From Verrucomicrobiota bacterium (GTDB lineage Bacteria; Verrucomicrobiota; Kiritimatiellia; SS1-B-03-39; UBA6053): DNA of 64,000 bases. The position numbers were made by a program, and so were the translations under genes. Shown one piece after another: positions 7,699 through 16,936 of this stretch. Under the pieces are notes generated by a model. It searched no databases. It was not told the origin of the DNA and worked only from the letters and a program-made list of their open reading frames with translations. How positions within the stretch are numbered: the first letter of the stretch is position 1; each line of letters begins with the position of its first letter. The stretch spans positions 26,261 through 90,260 of the forward strand of contig JAFIGD010000016.1 of the NCBI GenBank assembly GCA_020831625.1, written 5' to 3'.

Positions 7699-9307
7699 GC
7701 TTTTCGTTTTTTTGGGAATTTTGAGTGCGCTGGCGGCCGGCCCGGTGTCGGCGCGGACGCGGGTGGCCCAGGGAAACCGCGAGGGGATTCTGCATTTGGG
7801 CAACGGCAGTGAGCTGGAGAGTCTGGATCCGCATCTCACCACCGGGGTCCCGGAATACAATGTGATCAGTGCGTTGCTGGAGGGGTTGATCCGCGAGGAT
7901 GCGGAGACGCTGGAGCCGGTGCCGGGCGTGGCGGAACGCTGGACGGTTTCGGAGGACGGGCGGGTCTACCGCTTTTATCTGCGGGAAAACGCCCGCTGGT
8001 CCAACGGCGATCCCGTGACCGCGGATGATTTCGTCTACAGTTTCCGCCGGATTCTTTCGCCCCGGCTGGGTGCGCCGTATGCCTATATGCTGCACGGGAT
8101 CGAAAATGCGCGGGCCTACAACGCCGGGGAGCTGGAGGATGTGAACGCGGTGGGGGTGAAGGCGGAGGACGCGCGCACGCTGGTGGTGACGCTGGAGAAA
8201 CCGGCCCCGTATTTCATCCGCATGCTGAATCATTATTCATTTTATCCGGTTCATCCCCCCACCGTCGAGGCGCACGGCGGGGCGCATGACCGCACCAACC
8301 GCTGGGCGCGGCCGGAGCACTATGTCGGCAACGGACCGTTCACGCTGACATCCTGGCGGCTGAATCAGTCGCTGAGGGTTGATAAAAATCCGCGTTATTG
8401 GAACGCGGACGCGGTGCGCCTGAACGGGATGGTTTTTTATCCGGTGGAGGATCAGCAGGCGGAGGAGCGGATGTTCCGGAGCGGGGGGCTGCACAAAACC
8501 GACGGGGTGCCGCTTGCCCGGGTCGAACGCTACCGCCGCACAAACGATCCGGCCTTTGTTTCGCATCCGTATCTGACCACCTATTATTACCTGATCAACA
8601 CCACCCGGGAGCCGTTTGACGATGTCCGGGTGCGCCGGGCGCTGGCTCTGGCCCTGAACCGGGAGGCGATCACTGAACGGGTGCTGCGGGCGGGAGAGGC
8701 TCCGGCGCTGTGGTTCACTCCCCGGGGCACAGGGGGCTTTGAGCCCTCGCAGGCGCTGGGGGAGGATGTCGCCGAGGCCCGGCGGCTGCTGGCCGAGGCG
8801 GGTTTCCCGGAAGGGCGGGGCTTCCCGCGCTTCACGCTTTTGTACAACACCCGCGAGTCCCATCGGCTGATTGCCCAGGTGGTGCAACAGATGTGGCGGG
8901 AGAATCTGGGCATTGAATGCGAACTGGTGAATCAGGAATGGCAGGTCTACATGGTCTCGCGGCGCAATTTGGAGTTTGATATTGCCCGCGCCGGCTGGGC
9001 GGGGGATTACGCGGATCCGCACAATTTTCTGGATCTGCACCTGAGCACCAGCGGGAACAATCACACCGGCTGGTTCGATCCGGAATACGACGATCTGATT
9101 CACCGGGCCTCGGGCCTGCGGGACACGGCAGAACGTTTCGCGCTGTACGATCAGGCCGAAGCCGTTCTGCTCCGCGATATGCCGTTGATTCCTCTGTATT
9201 GGTACACCCGCACCTATTTGTTGCATCCCTCGGTCCGCGGCCTGACGCCCAATCCGCTGGCCCGGCGCGATTACACCGCGATATGGCTTGAGGGGAGTGA
9301 CGAATGA
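7691..9307 (+). CDS. Peptide ABC transporter substrate-binding protein (OppA/DppA family), copy 1
   Basis: A 538-residue periplasmic solute-binding protein, family 5. An N-terminal signal peptide (MCKLFVFLGILSALAAGPVSA) is followed by the typical N-lobe phrase ESLDPHL and EGLIREDAETLEPVPGVAERW, then WSNGDPVTADDFVYSFRRIL, all oligopeptide-binder hallmarks. No lipobox Cys follows the signal, unlike the paralogue downstream. Start at 7691 was chosen for its signal peptide and the AAAGGAG Shine-Dalgarno at 7676; it overlaps the rhomboid stop by 8 bases. The last codons and the stop are supplied by the first units of a heptamer repeat array. The matching permease genes are 26 kb away (oppBCD). Confidence 0.9.
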   Translation: MCKLFVFLGILSALAAGPVSARTRVAQGNREGILHLGNGSELESLDPHLTTGVPEYNVISALLEGLIREDAETLEPVPGVAERWTVSEDGRVYRFYLRENARWSNGDPVTADDFVYSFRRILSPRLGAPYAYMLHGIENARAYNAGELEDVNAVGVKAEDARTLVVTLEKPAPYFIRMLNHYSFYPVHPPTVEAHGGAHDRTNRWARPEHYVGNGPFTLTSWRLNQSLRVDKNPRYWNADAVRLNGMVFYPVEDQQAEERMFRSGGLHKTDGVPLARVERYRRTNDPAFVSHPYLTTYYYLINTTREPFDDVRVRRALALALNREAITERVLRAGEAPALWFTPRGTGGFEPSQALGEDVAEARRLLAEAGFPEGRGFPRFTLLYNTRESHRLIAQVVQQMWRENLGIECELVNQEWQVYMVSRRNLEFDIARAGWAGDYADPHNFLDLHLSTSGNNHTGWFDPEYDDLIHRASGLRDTAERFALYDQAEAVLLRDMPLIPLYWYTRTYLLHPSVRGLTPNPLARRDYTAIWLEGSDE

Positions 9308-9454
9308 CGAATGTGGAGTGACGAATGACGAATGGGGAGTGACGAATGGGGAGTGACGAGTGACGAATGACGAATGAGGAATGGGGAGTGACGAGTGACG
9401 AGTGACGAATGACGAGTGACGAGTGACGAATGACGAATGACGAATGGGGAGTGA
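9294..9454 (+). repeat. Heptamer array, 23 units in strict 7-base register (TGACGAR type)
   Basis: From 9294 the sequence is 23 consecutive heptamers of the form [CG]GARTG[AG], most often CGAATGA, CGAGTGA or GGAGTGA, with no slippage of register. The stop codon of the upstream gene (TGA 9305-9307) is part of unit 2. Since 7 is not a multiple of 3, TGA appears in all three plus-strand frames. Related arrays are at 45632-45680, 55767-55801 and 56138-56221. Confidence 0.92.
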
Positions 9455-9526
9455 CCCGTCATAACCCCATAAAACGATCCCACCTCAACAGATGCTCACC
9501 GGAGCAGATCGAAAAAATGACAAGAT

Positions 9527-11149
9527 ATGAATTTGATTAAACGATTTAGAATAGAACGGCTGGCATTAGCCGGTCTCTGTATGGCTATGGCCTTTTCGGG
9601 CTGCGGGCGGCGGGAGCGGCTGACCCGGGCGGACGCGGCGCGGGCGGAGGGGGTGTTGCTGCGCGGAAACGGTCAGGATCCGGACAGCCTGGACCCGCAT
9701 TTGGCGACCCTGGTGAGCGCCGGCAATGTCTTGTTCAATGTGTTTGAAGGACTGGTCCGGTTTCACGCGGAGACGCTGGAGCCGGAACCGGCGATGGCCG
9801 AGTCCTGGGAGATTTCGGAGGACGGACTGGAGGCGGTTTTCCAGTTGCGCGAAGCGAGATGGTCGAACGGCGATCCGGTCCGCGCCTCGGATTTCGTCTT
9901 TGCCTGGCGGCGGATGCTGCATCCGGATCTGGCGGCGGCGTATGCATACATGCTCTATCCACTGGCGAACGCCCGCGAGGTGAACACGGGGGAGTTGCCG
10001 CCCGACGCGCTGGGCGTGGAGGCAGTCGATGAACGGACCCTGCGGGTGACCCTGCACCGTCCGGTTCCCTATTTGTTGTCGTTACTGGCTCATTGGACCT
10101 GGTTTCCGCTGCATGAGGAGAGTTTGGCGAACCTGGGCGCGGTGACGGACCGGACCGTTCTCTGGACCCGGCCGGAAACCATGGTGGTGAACGGTCCGTT
10201 CCGCCTGAAAACCTGGCGGCCGGAACGGGAGCTGGTTCTGGAGCGAAACGAGCAATATTGGGATGCGGATTCGGTTCGGCTTAACGGCGCTGTTTTCCTG
10301 CCGTACAGCGATCCCACCACGGAGGAGCGGGCCTTCCGGAGCGGAGGACTGCATGTGACCTATACGCTGCCGCGTCAGCGCCTGAACCATTACCGGGATC
10401 AAGACGGCGGTGTGCTGCGGATTGATCTGAATCTGGAGTCGGTGGGCTGGGTGGTGAATGTGCGGCGGCCGGATCTCGACCGGGTGGACATGCGCCGGGC
10501 TCTGAGTTTGGCGCTGGACCGCGGCGCGATTGCGGAGCGGGTTCTGGGCGGAACCCGGGAACCGGCGTTCAGCCACGTGCCCCCCGGCACCGGCGGGCAC
10601 CGTTTGGAGGGCGGGCTGCGGGAGGATTTGGCGGAAGCGAAAGCCCTGCTGGAGGGGATTGGGTTTTCGGAGGAACGGCCGGTCCGTGAACTGGAAATGA
10701 TTCTGCCGAACCGTGCCGACTGGGTGCGGGTGGCGGAAGTGATGCGGGAGCAATGGGCGCGGGCCGGTATTCCGGTCGTGATCAACAGCATGGAACGCAG
10801 CACCTACTTCGCCCGCAGGCGTGAAGGGGCGTTTGATCTCTGCTTTTTGGGGTGGGTTGGGGACTATCCGGATCCGACAACCTTCTTAAGCCTGTGGCTC
10901 AGCGATGCCGGCAACAATCTTTCCGGATGGAGCTCCGGGGAATATGACGCCCTGTTGGATGCCTCGGCCAGAAATCCCGATGCCCGTGCCCAAATCCTCC
11001 GCGACGCGGAAACGCTGCTCCTGGAGGAACTCCCGGTGATTCCCCTTGTGTTCGGGGCGTCTCTTTACCTGCTGGATCCCACAGTCCAGGGGTGGCACAC
11101 AAACCTGCTCAACCACCACCCCCTGCGGGCGGTGTGGTTTCAGGAATGA
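9527..11149 (+). CDS. Peptide ABC transporter substrate-binding lipoprotein (OppA/DppA family), copy 2
   Basis: A 540-residue paralogue of the preceding gene. The N-terminus has a lipoprotein signal ending in FSGC (Cys 26), so it should be membrane-anchored. Family 5 hallmarks: DSLDPHLATLVSAGNVLFNV, EGLVRFHAETLEPEPAMAESW, WSNGDPVRASDFVFAWRRML and the C-lobe GWVGDYPDPTTFLSLWLS. The two copies share motif order and length and probably arose by duplication; the heptamer array separates them. No permease or ATPase gene adjoins, so it probably uses oppBCD at 36.8-39.5 kb or another system outside the window. Confidence 0.9.
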   Translation: MNLIKRFRIERLALAGLCMAMAFSGCGRRERLTRADAARAEGVLLRGNGQDPDSLDPHLATLVSAGNVLFNVFEGLVRFHAETLEPEPAMAESWEISEDGLEAVFQLREARWSNGDPVRASDFVFAWRRMLHPDLAAAYAYMLYPLANAREVNTGELPPDALGVEAVDERTLRVTLHRPVPYLLSLLAHWTWFPLHEESLANLGAVTDRTVLWTRPETMVVNGPFRLKTWRPERELVLERNEQYWDADSVRLNGAVFLPYSDPTTEERAFRSGGLHVTYTLPRQRLNHYRDQDGGVLRIDLNLESVGWVVNVRRPDLDRVDMRRALSLALDRGAIAERVLGGTREPAFSHVPPGTGGHRLEGGLREDLAEAKALLEGIGFSEERPVRELEMILPNRADWVRVAEVMREQWARAGIPVVINSMERSTYFARRREGAFDLCFLGWVGDYPDPTTFLSLWLSDAGNNLSGWSSGEYDALLDASARNPDARAQILRDAETLLLEELPVIPLVFGASLYLLDPTVQGWHTNLLNHHPLRAVWFQE

Positions 11150-11269
11150 CTGTCTGCTGCAAATCTTACTGCCTTTCCGGCGCACAAGTCCTCATCGTAA
11201 TCCTGACGCGGATTTCATCCACAACCCTATTTCGTGGAACTCAATGTGACAGGAGACGCAGCGTCATCT

Positions 11270-11415
11270 CCCCGGATCGCGACGGCTTTGGGGCAGGTGG
11301 AAGGGAAGACCACGGATGCAGACCCCGGATCGTGCCGGCTTTGGGACAGAGGGAAGGGAAGACCCCGGATGCAGACCCCGGATCGTGCCGGCTTTGGGGC
11401 AGGGGGGCGGGAAGA
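11270..11415. repeat. 53-bp tandem repeat, about 2.8 copies, upstream of mreB
   Basis: Units start at 11270, 11323 and 11376, each beginning CCCCGGATCG and continuing through CGGCTTTGGG and GGGAAGA to CGGATGCAGA; the third is cut short. The 400-base spacer 11150-11549 holds this repeat and no gene that I can support. A possible promoter TTGACC (11486-11491) lies between the repeat and mreB, but no convincing -10 is seen. Confidence 0.8.
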
Positions 11416-11489
11416 TTACGAATACCAAAACGTATGCTTTTCAGCGATTCCGGGGTGCGCCGATGCGAGAAAAATTTCTTTGAACTTGA

Positions 11490-12575
<1,086 letters not shown>

Positions 12576-12651
12576 TCGGATCGTTTAGTTTGCGGCCGGT
12601 TTCACCGCCACTGCATCGGTTCCCGTCACAGGTTGGGAACGAAACGTACAG

Positions 12652-13473
12652 GTGAAACGAAAAGGTTGGACATTCTGGCTGGGACTGGGCGCGATCATTC
12701 TGATCGTGCTGAATCTTCCTGACGCATCATCCGCCGCGCTGAAGCGCGCGGCGCGTGATGTGTTGTCGCCGCTGCAGAGTGTGGTTGCCTCTTTTACCAA
12801 CCGTCTTTCCGCGGCCCGCGATGTGCTTGCGGCCCGGGGCGGGATGCCCGATGAACTGAGCCGCCTGCGCGAGGAAACCGTGCTGCTGAAACATCAGCTG
12901 GTGGAATTTGAGGATCTGCAGCAGGAAAATCTGCGGCTGCGCCATGAACTGGGCTTCATGCGCCGGACGGAGCGGCTGCCGGTGGCGGCGGAGGTGCTGG
13001 CGCGGGACATCAGCGGCTGGTGGCAAATGATCCGGGTCGACCACGGGGGCGGACTGGGGGTTCAGCCGGATCAGGCGGTGATCTCCTCCGAGGGTCTGGT
13101 GGGGAAGGTGGTGGACACCTCCCGCAGAACGGCGGACATTCTGCTGATCACGGATCCGGCCTGCCGGGTGGCGGTGCGCATCGGGGAGCGCGGCGTTTTC
13201 GGAATTCTCAGCGGCCAGGGGCTTTCGCTGCGCGGCCGGCCGGTCTGCCGTCTCGAACTGTTGAACAAGGACATCCGCCTCCGGCGCGGGGACGCCGTGT
13301 ACACCTCGGGTCTGGGCGGCATTTTTCCCCGCGGGCTGCTGGTGGGGCATCTGGACGAAATTACCCTGGATGAAAGCGGGCTGCATCAAAGCGCAACCGT
13401 GATTCCGGCGGCCAACGTCTCGGACCTGAGGGTTGTTTTCATTTTAACCGCGATTGAGGAGGCGGCGCGGTGA
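12652..13473 (+). CDS. mreC: Rod shape-determining protein MreC
   Basis: A 273-residue single-pass membrane protein. One hydrophobic segment at residues 8-24 is followed by a helical, coiled-coil-like stretch (LSRLREETVLLKHQLVEFED) and then the MreC beta-domain, with VAAEVLARDISGWWQMIRVD and a late GLGGIFPRGLLVGHL motif typical of the family. It spans the periplasm and links MreB/MreD to PBP2. The start is GTG (GTGAAACGAAAAGG), chosen because it directly precedes the membrane segment. Its stop overlaps the mreD GTG start by 4 bases. Confidence 0.93.
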   Translation: MKRKGWTFWLGLGAIILIVLNLPDASSAALKRAARDVLSPLQSVVASFTNRLSAARDVLAARGGMPDELSRLREETVLLKHQLVEFEDLQQENLRLRHELGFMRRTERLPVAAEVLARDISGWWQMIRVDHGGGLGVQPDQAVISSEGLVGKVVDTSRRTADILLITDPACRVAVRIGERGVFGILSGQGLSLRGRPVCRLELLNKDIRLRRGDAVYTSGLGGIFPRGLLVGHLDEITLDESGLHQSATVIPAANVSDLRVVFILTAIEEAAR

Positions 13474-13982
13474 ACCGTCTCCTGATGATTGTGGGGCTTT
13501 GCCTCTGCGCGATTGTGCAGGCCATTCTGCCGCCCTGGCTGGCCATGGGACAGGCCAAAGCGCCGCTGCTTCTCGCCGGTGTGGTGTACTACGCCCTGAC
13601 CCGCGGCACCCTGCAAATGGCGGAGGCGGCGATGCTGGGCGGTCTGCTTCAGGACAGCCTCGGCCCGATTCCGCTGGGCTTTTCGGTGGTGGCGTTCGCG
13701 GGGGTCGCGATTCTGATCCATCAATTCCAGGACCGCATTTTCGCGGACAGTTTTCTGACCCATGTGCTGACCGGCTTTATGGCCCCCGTGCTTGTGTCCA
13801 TCATTCTCTATGTCCTTCTGGTCAGCGGCGGATACCGGGCCGGCGTTCCGTTTTCGTTTGTGATGAGCAAAACCCTGGGGATGTCTCTGCTGGGTCTGGT
13901 GACGTTCCCTCTGGTTTTCCGTTTCATCCGGGCTTCGGAAGAGCGGCTGGGGATTCAATCTCTCCGGAGGGCGAACGGATGA
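13470..13982 (+). CDS. mreD: Rod shape-determining protein MreD
   Basis: A 170-residue integral membrane protein with about five hydrophobic segments spanning nearly the whole chain. Sequence conservation in MreD is low; size, hydropathy, the phrase GGLLQDSLGPIPLGFSVVAF and position between mreC and a PBP2 gene identify it. It starts with GTG overlapping the mreC stop (GTGA) and ends with an ATGA overlap into mrdA, so the three are probably translationally coupled. Confidence 0.9.
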   Translation: MNRLLMIVGLCLCAIVQAILPPWLAMGQAKAPLLLAGVVYYALTRGTLQMAEAAMLGGLLQDSLGPIPLGFSVVAFAGVAILIHQFQDRIFADSFLTHVLTGFMAPVLVSIILYVLLVSGGYRAGVPFSFVMSKTLGMSLLGLVTFPLVFRFIRASEERLGIQSLRRANG

Positions 13983-15811
13983 GGAAGCTGAGCGATACCG
14001 ACCGCGTGCGCCTGAGAATCCGTCTCTTATTGGGACTGATGCTGTTTCTGCAGGGGGGCATTCTGGCGTTTCTCTGGAATCTTCAGGTTGTGCAGGGGCA
14101 CACGTTTCAGGATCAAATCAGTTCGCAAAGCCTGCGCCGGGTGCGGCATCCCGGACATCGGGGGCGCATTCTGGACCGCAACGGGATGGTTCTGGCCGAC
14201 AACCGCCCCTCGGTGGGCATCGCCCTGTATCCGGAAGAGCTTCGGCTTCCCGGCCGTCAATCCCGCACCCTGGACCGGATTGACGCGCTGCTCGATGAAA
14301 TTTCCGAAAAAATCGGAATGCCGCGCACCCTGACCCGTGAGCAGGTGGCCCGCCATTATCAGAACGAGCGGATGCTGCCGCTTTTGGCCTGGCGGGATCT
14401 GGATGACCGCACTGTCGCCCGCTGGGCGGAACGGGTCGGCCCGCGCGAGGGGGTGGATCTGCTCATCGAACCGGTCCGCTTTTATCCGCTGAACGATCTG
14501 CTGGCGCAGACGCTGGGCTATGTGGGCCGCGGCGGCATGGCGGATCCGGACGAGGGCCGGTTCCATTTTCAAATTCCGGAAATGGAGGGCAAAGCCGGCT
14601 TGGAGCTGGTGTTTGACGGGATGCTGCGCGGCGAGGCCGGCGCGGAGCTGGTCCGGATCGATGTGGCCAGTTACAAACACAATGTCGAGGTGCTGGTGCC
14701 GCCGGTTCCGGGGTATGATGTGCATTTAACCCTGGACGCCCGGTTGCAGAATCTGGCTGAACGGGTGCTGGGCACCGAGACGGGCTCGATTGTGCTGATG
14801 GATCCACGGAACGGCGAGGTCCTGGCCCTGGCCACCTATCCCCGCTACAATCTGAACGACATGGTGCCGTTTATTTCCCACACGGTCTGGAACACCCTGA
14901 TTCAGGATCCGCGCCGTCCGCTGGTCAACCGGCCGGTCCGTGAACATTACGCCCCGGGCAGCACCCTTAAACCGTTCATTTGTTTGGCCGGCCTGCTGTC
15001 GGGTCAGGTGACCGAGGATACGACCTACACCTGTCACGGTTCGTATCAGCCCGGCCCCAACGCGGCTCCGATGCACTGCAACAACCGCTTCGGTCACGGC
15101 ACGCTGGACATGCGGGAGGCGATAGCACGCTCCTGCAATGTGTACATGTGGCGTCTGGCGGAGGACATCGGCTATGATCCGATGTTCGCGACCCTGGAAG
15201 GACTGGGCGCGGGACAAAAAACCGGCATCGAGACGGATTTTGAAGTGGCGGGAATTCTGCCCACCGATGCCTGGAAGCGTCAGCGGCATAACGATATATT
15301 GCGGCGCGGAGACATTGCGAATATCTCGATCGGCCAGGGGTTTTTGACCACAACGCCTTTGCAGATGGCGCTGATGACTGCCACCCTCGCCAACGGCGGG
15401 ACGCATCACACGCCGACCCTGCTCCGGGGATTTCGGCGGTCGGAGGACGAGCCGTTGGAACGACCGGATCCCCGGCCCGCCCCGGTCGCCAAAAACTGGG
15501 ATTCAAACAAAGTCGAGGCTATCCGGGAGGGGATGCTGGGCACGATCATGGGCGACCGCGGCACCGGACGGAATGCGCGGGTCGATGGCCTCGCTTATGC
15601 CGCGAAGACCGGCACCGCGCAATACGGTCCTCCGGGAAACCGGCGGTACCGCTCCTGGATGATCGCCTTCGCCCCGTATGACAATCCGCGGCTGGCGGCG
15701 GTGGTGTTGATTGATTCCGGTCTGGGTTCGGGCATTGACGCAGCCCCGCGCATGCAGTTGATCATGCAGGCGCTTTTCGGCATAAATCGAAGCGAGGCGC
15801 CCCGTGGATAG
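13979..15811 (+). CDS. mrdA: Penicillin-binding protein 2 (elongation-specific transpeptidase)
   Basis: A 610-residue class B PBP that crosslinks side-wall peptidoglycan with RodA. One N-terminal membrane helix (about residues 14-36), a dimerization domain containing RRVRHPGHRGRILDRNG, then the transpeptidase domain. All three active-site motifs are present: SxxK as S328TLK331 in PGSTLKPF, SxN as S385-C-N387 in ARSCNVYMW, and KTGTAQ from K543. The start at 13979 overlaps the mreD stop (ATGA). Its 3' end overlaps rodA by 8 bases. Confidence 0.95.
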   Translation: MRKLSDTDRVRLRIRLLLGLMLFLQGGILAFLWNLQVVQGHTFQDQISSQSLRRVRHPGHRGRILDRNGMVLADNRPSVGIALYPEELRLPGRQSRTLDRIDALLDEISEKIGMPRTLTREQVARHYQNERMLPLLAWRDLDDRTVARWAERVGPREGVDLLIEPVRFYPLNDLLAQTLGYVGRGGMADPDEGRFHFQIPEMEGKAGLELVFDGMLRGEAGAELVRIDVASYKHNVEVLVPPVPGYDVHLTLDARLQNLAERVLGTETGSIVLMDPRNGEVLALATYPRYNLNDMVPFISHTVWNTLIQDPRRPLVNRPVREHYAPGSTLKPFICLAGLLSGQVTEDTTYTCHGSYQPGPNAAPMHCNNRFGHGTLDMREAIARSCNVYMWRLAEDIGYDPMFATLEGLGAGQKTGIETDFEVAGILPTDAWKRQRHNDILRRGDIANISIGQGFLTTTPLQMALMTATLANGGTHHTPTLLRGFRRSEDEPLERPDPRPAPVAKNWDSNKVEAIREGMLGTIMGDRGTGRNARVDGLAYAAKTGTAQYGPPGNRRYRSWMIAFAPYDNPRLAAVVLIDSGLGSGIDAAPRMQLIMQALFGINRSEAPRG

Positions 15812-16901
15812 TCTTCTGAAGCGATTCAAGCCTTTGCTGAAGCTGGACTGGGTCGCGGCGGGCGCCACCCTGTCGCTGTTGGCCCTGGGGGTGGTCTTTA
15901 TTTACAGTGCCGGGTACGGCCGTGAGAGTGATCAGTGGTTGAAGCAGGTCCTGTTTATTCTCATCGGACTGCCCCTGTATCTGGGCGTGGCGATGTTTGA
16001 CTACCGCCGTCTGCGGGAAATGGCGCCGGTGCTCTATGTGGTCGGCCTGATTTTGCTGGCGGGTCTTTTTTTCTTCGGCATGTCGATTTACGGGGCGAAG
16101 CGCTGGTACAATCTGCGGGTGATCTTTTTTCAGCCGGCCGAGATCGCGAAAGTCGCGGTCATCGCCCTGCTGGCCGTCTGGTTCGGGGATCCGCTCCGCA
16201 ATCCCCGGCGGCTCCGATCCGTAATGCCGCCGCTGGTGATCACGTTGATTCCCTTCGCGCTGATCGCCGCCCAGCCGGATGTGGGCACCGCCTTTATTCT
16301 CCTCTGCATTTACGGGGCGATGCTGTTTGTGAGCGGCACCTCCTGGCGCATTCTGGGGATGTTCGCGCTGGTGGGCGTCCTCTCACTGCCGGTCGCCTGG
16401 ACGATGCTGCGCCCGTACCACCGCGACCGGATCATGGTGTTTCTGGAGCCGGACCGCGATCCGCTCGGACGGGGCTGGAATGTGCGGCAGTCGCAAATGG
16501 CGGTGGGCTCCGGCGGCCTGCACGGCAAAGGGTTCCGGCAGGGCACCCAGAACCTGCTGGGCTTCCTGCCCACCACGGTGGCCCCGACCGATTTTATCTA
16601 CTCCGTCATCGCCGAGGAAAAAGGCTTTGTCGGAGCGACGACGATGTTGATGTTATACAGTGTGATTTTTGTGGCGCTCGCCCGTTCGGCGTTGCGCTGT
16701 CCCGACCCTTTCGGACGCCTCTTGATTGTGGGCATCCTTGCAATGTTCTGCGCGCACGTGACGATTAACGTGGCCATGACCGTTGGATTGATGCCGATCA
16801 TCGGGCTCCCACTCCCGCTTGTCAGTTATGGCGGTTCATTTGTGCTCAGCACGCTGCTGGCCCTCGGGCTGGCGCAAAGCGTGCATCTGCGCACCGGATG
16901 A
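15804..16901 (+). CDS. rodA: SEDS peptidoglycan polymerase RodA
   Basis: A 365-residue SEDS-family glycosyltransferase with about ten membrane segments. Recognisable family sequences are KRWYNLRVIFFQPAEIAKVA, AAQPDVGTAFIL, the extracellular loop from GWNVRQSQMAVGSGGLHGKG to FLPTTVAPTDFIYSVIAEEKGF, and the C-terminal GLPLPLVSYGGSF. It polymerises lipid II with PBP2 encoded just upstream. The linkage to mrdA and mreBCD identifies it as RodA rather than FtsW. Start overlaps mrdA by 8 bases. Confidence 0.95.
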   Translation: MDSLLKRFKPLLKLDWVAAGATLSLLALGVVFIYSAGYGRESDQWLKQVLFILIGLPLYLGVAMFDYRRLREMAPVLYVVGLILLAGLFFFGMSIYGAKRWYNLRVIFFQPAEIAKVAVIALLAVWFGDPLRNPRRLRSVMPPLVITLIPFALIAAQPDVGTAFILLCIYGAMLFVSGTSWRILGMFALVGVLSLPVAWTMLRPYHRDRIMVFLEPDRDPLGRGWNVRQSQMAVGSGGLHGKGFRQGTQNLLGFLPTTVAPTDFIYSVIAEEKGFVGATTMLMLYSVIFVALARSALRCPDPFGRLLIVGILAMFCAHVTINVAMTVGLMPIIGLPLPLVSYGGSFVLSTLLALGLAQSVHLRTG

Positions 16902-16936
16902 ACGGCGGGAGCCACCCCAAACAATGGAAACCTACC

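Noticed and set aside
9294..9454. CRISPR array
   Set aside because: Units are contiguous 7-mers without spacers; the CTTAAT arrays likewise have no spacers, and no cas gene is present.
9271..9483. Minus-strand frame with RHSSLVT repeats
   Set aside because: It is the heptamer array translated; a 7-base unit gives a 7-residue protein repeat in any open frame. No gene signals.
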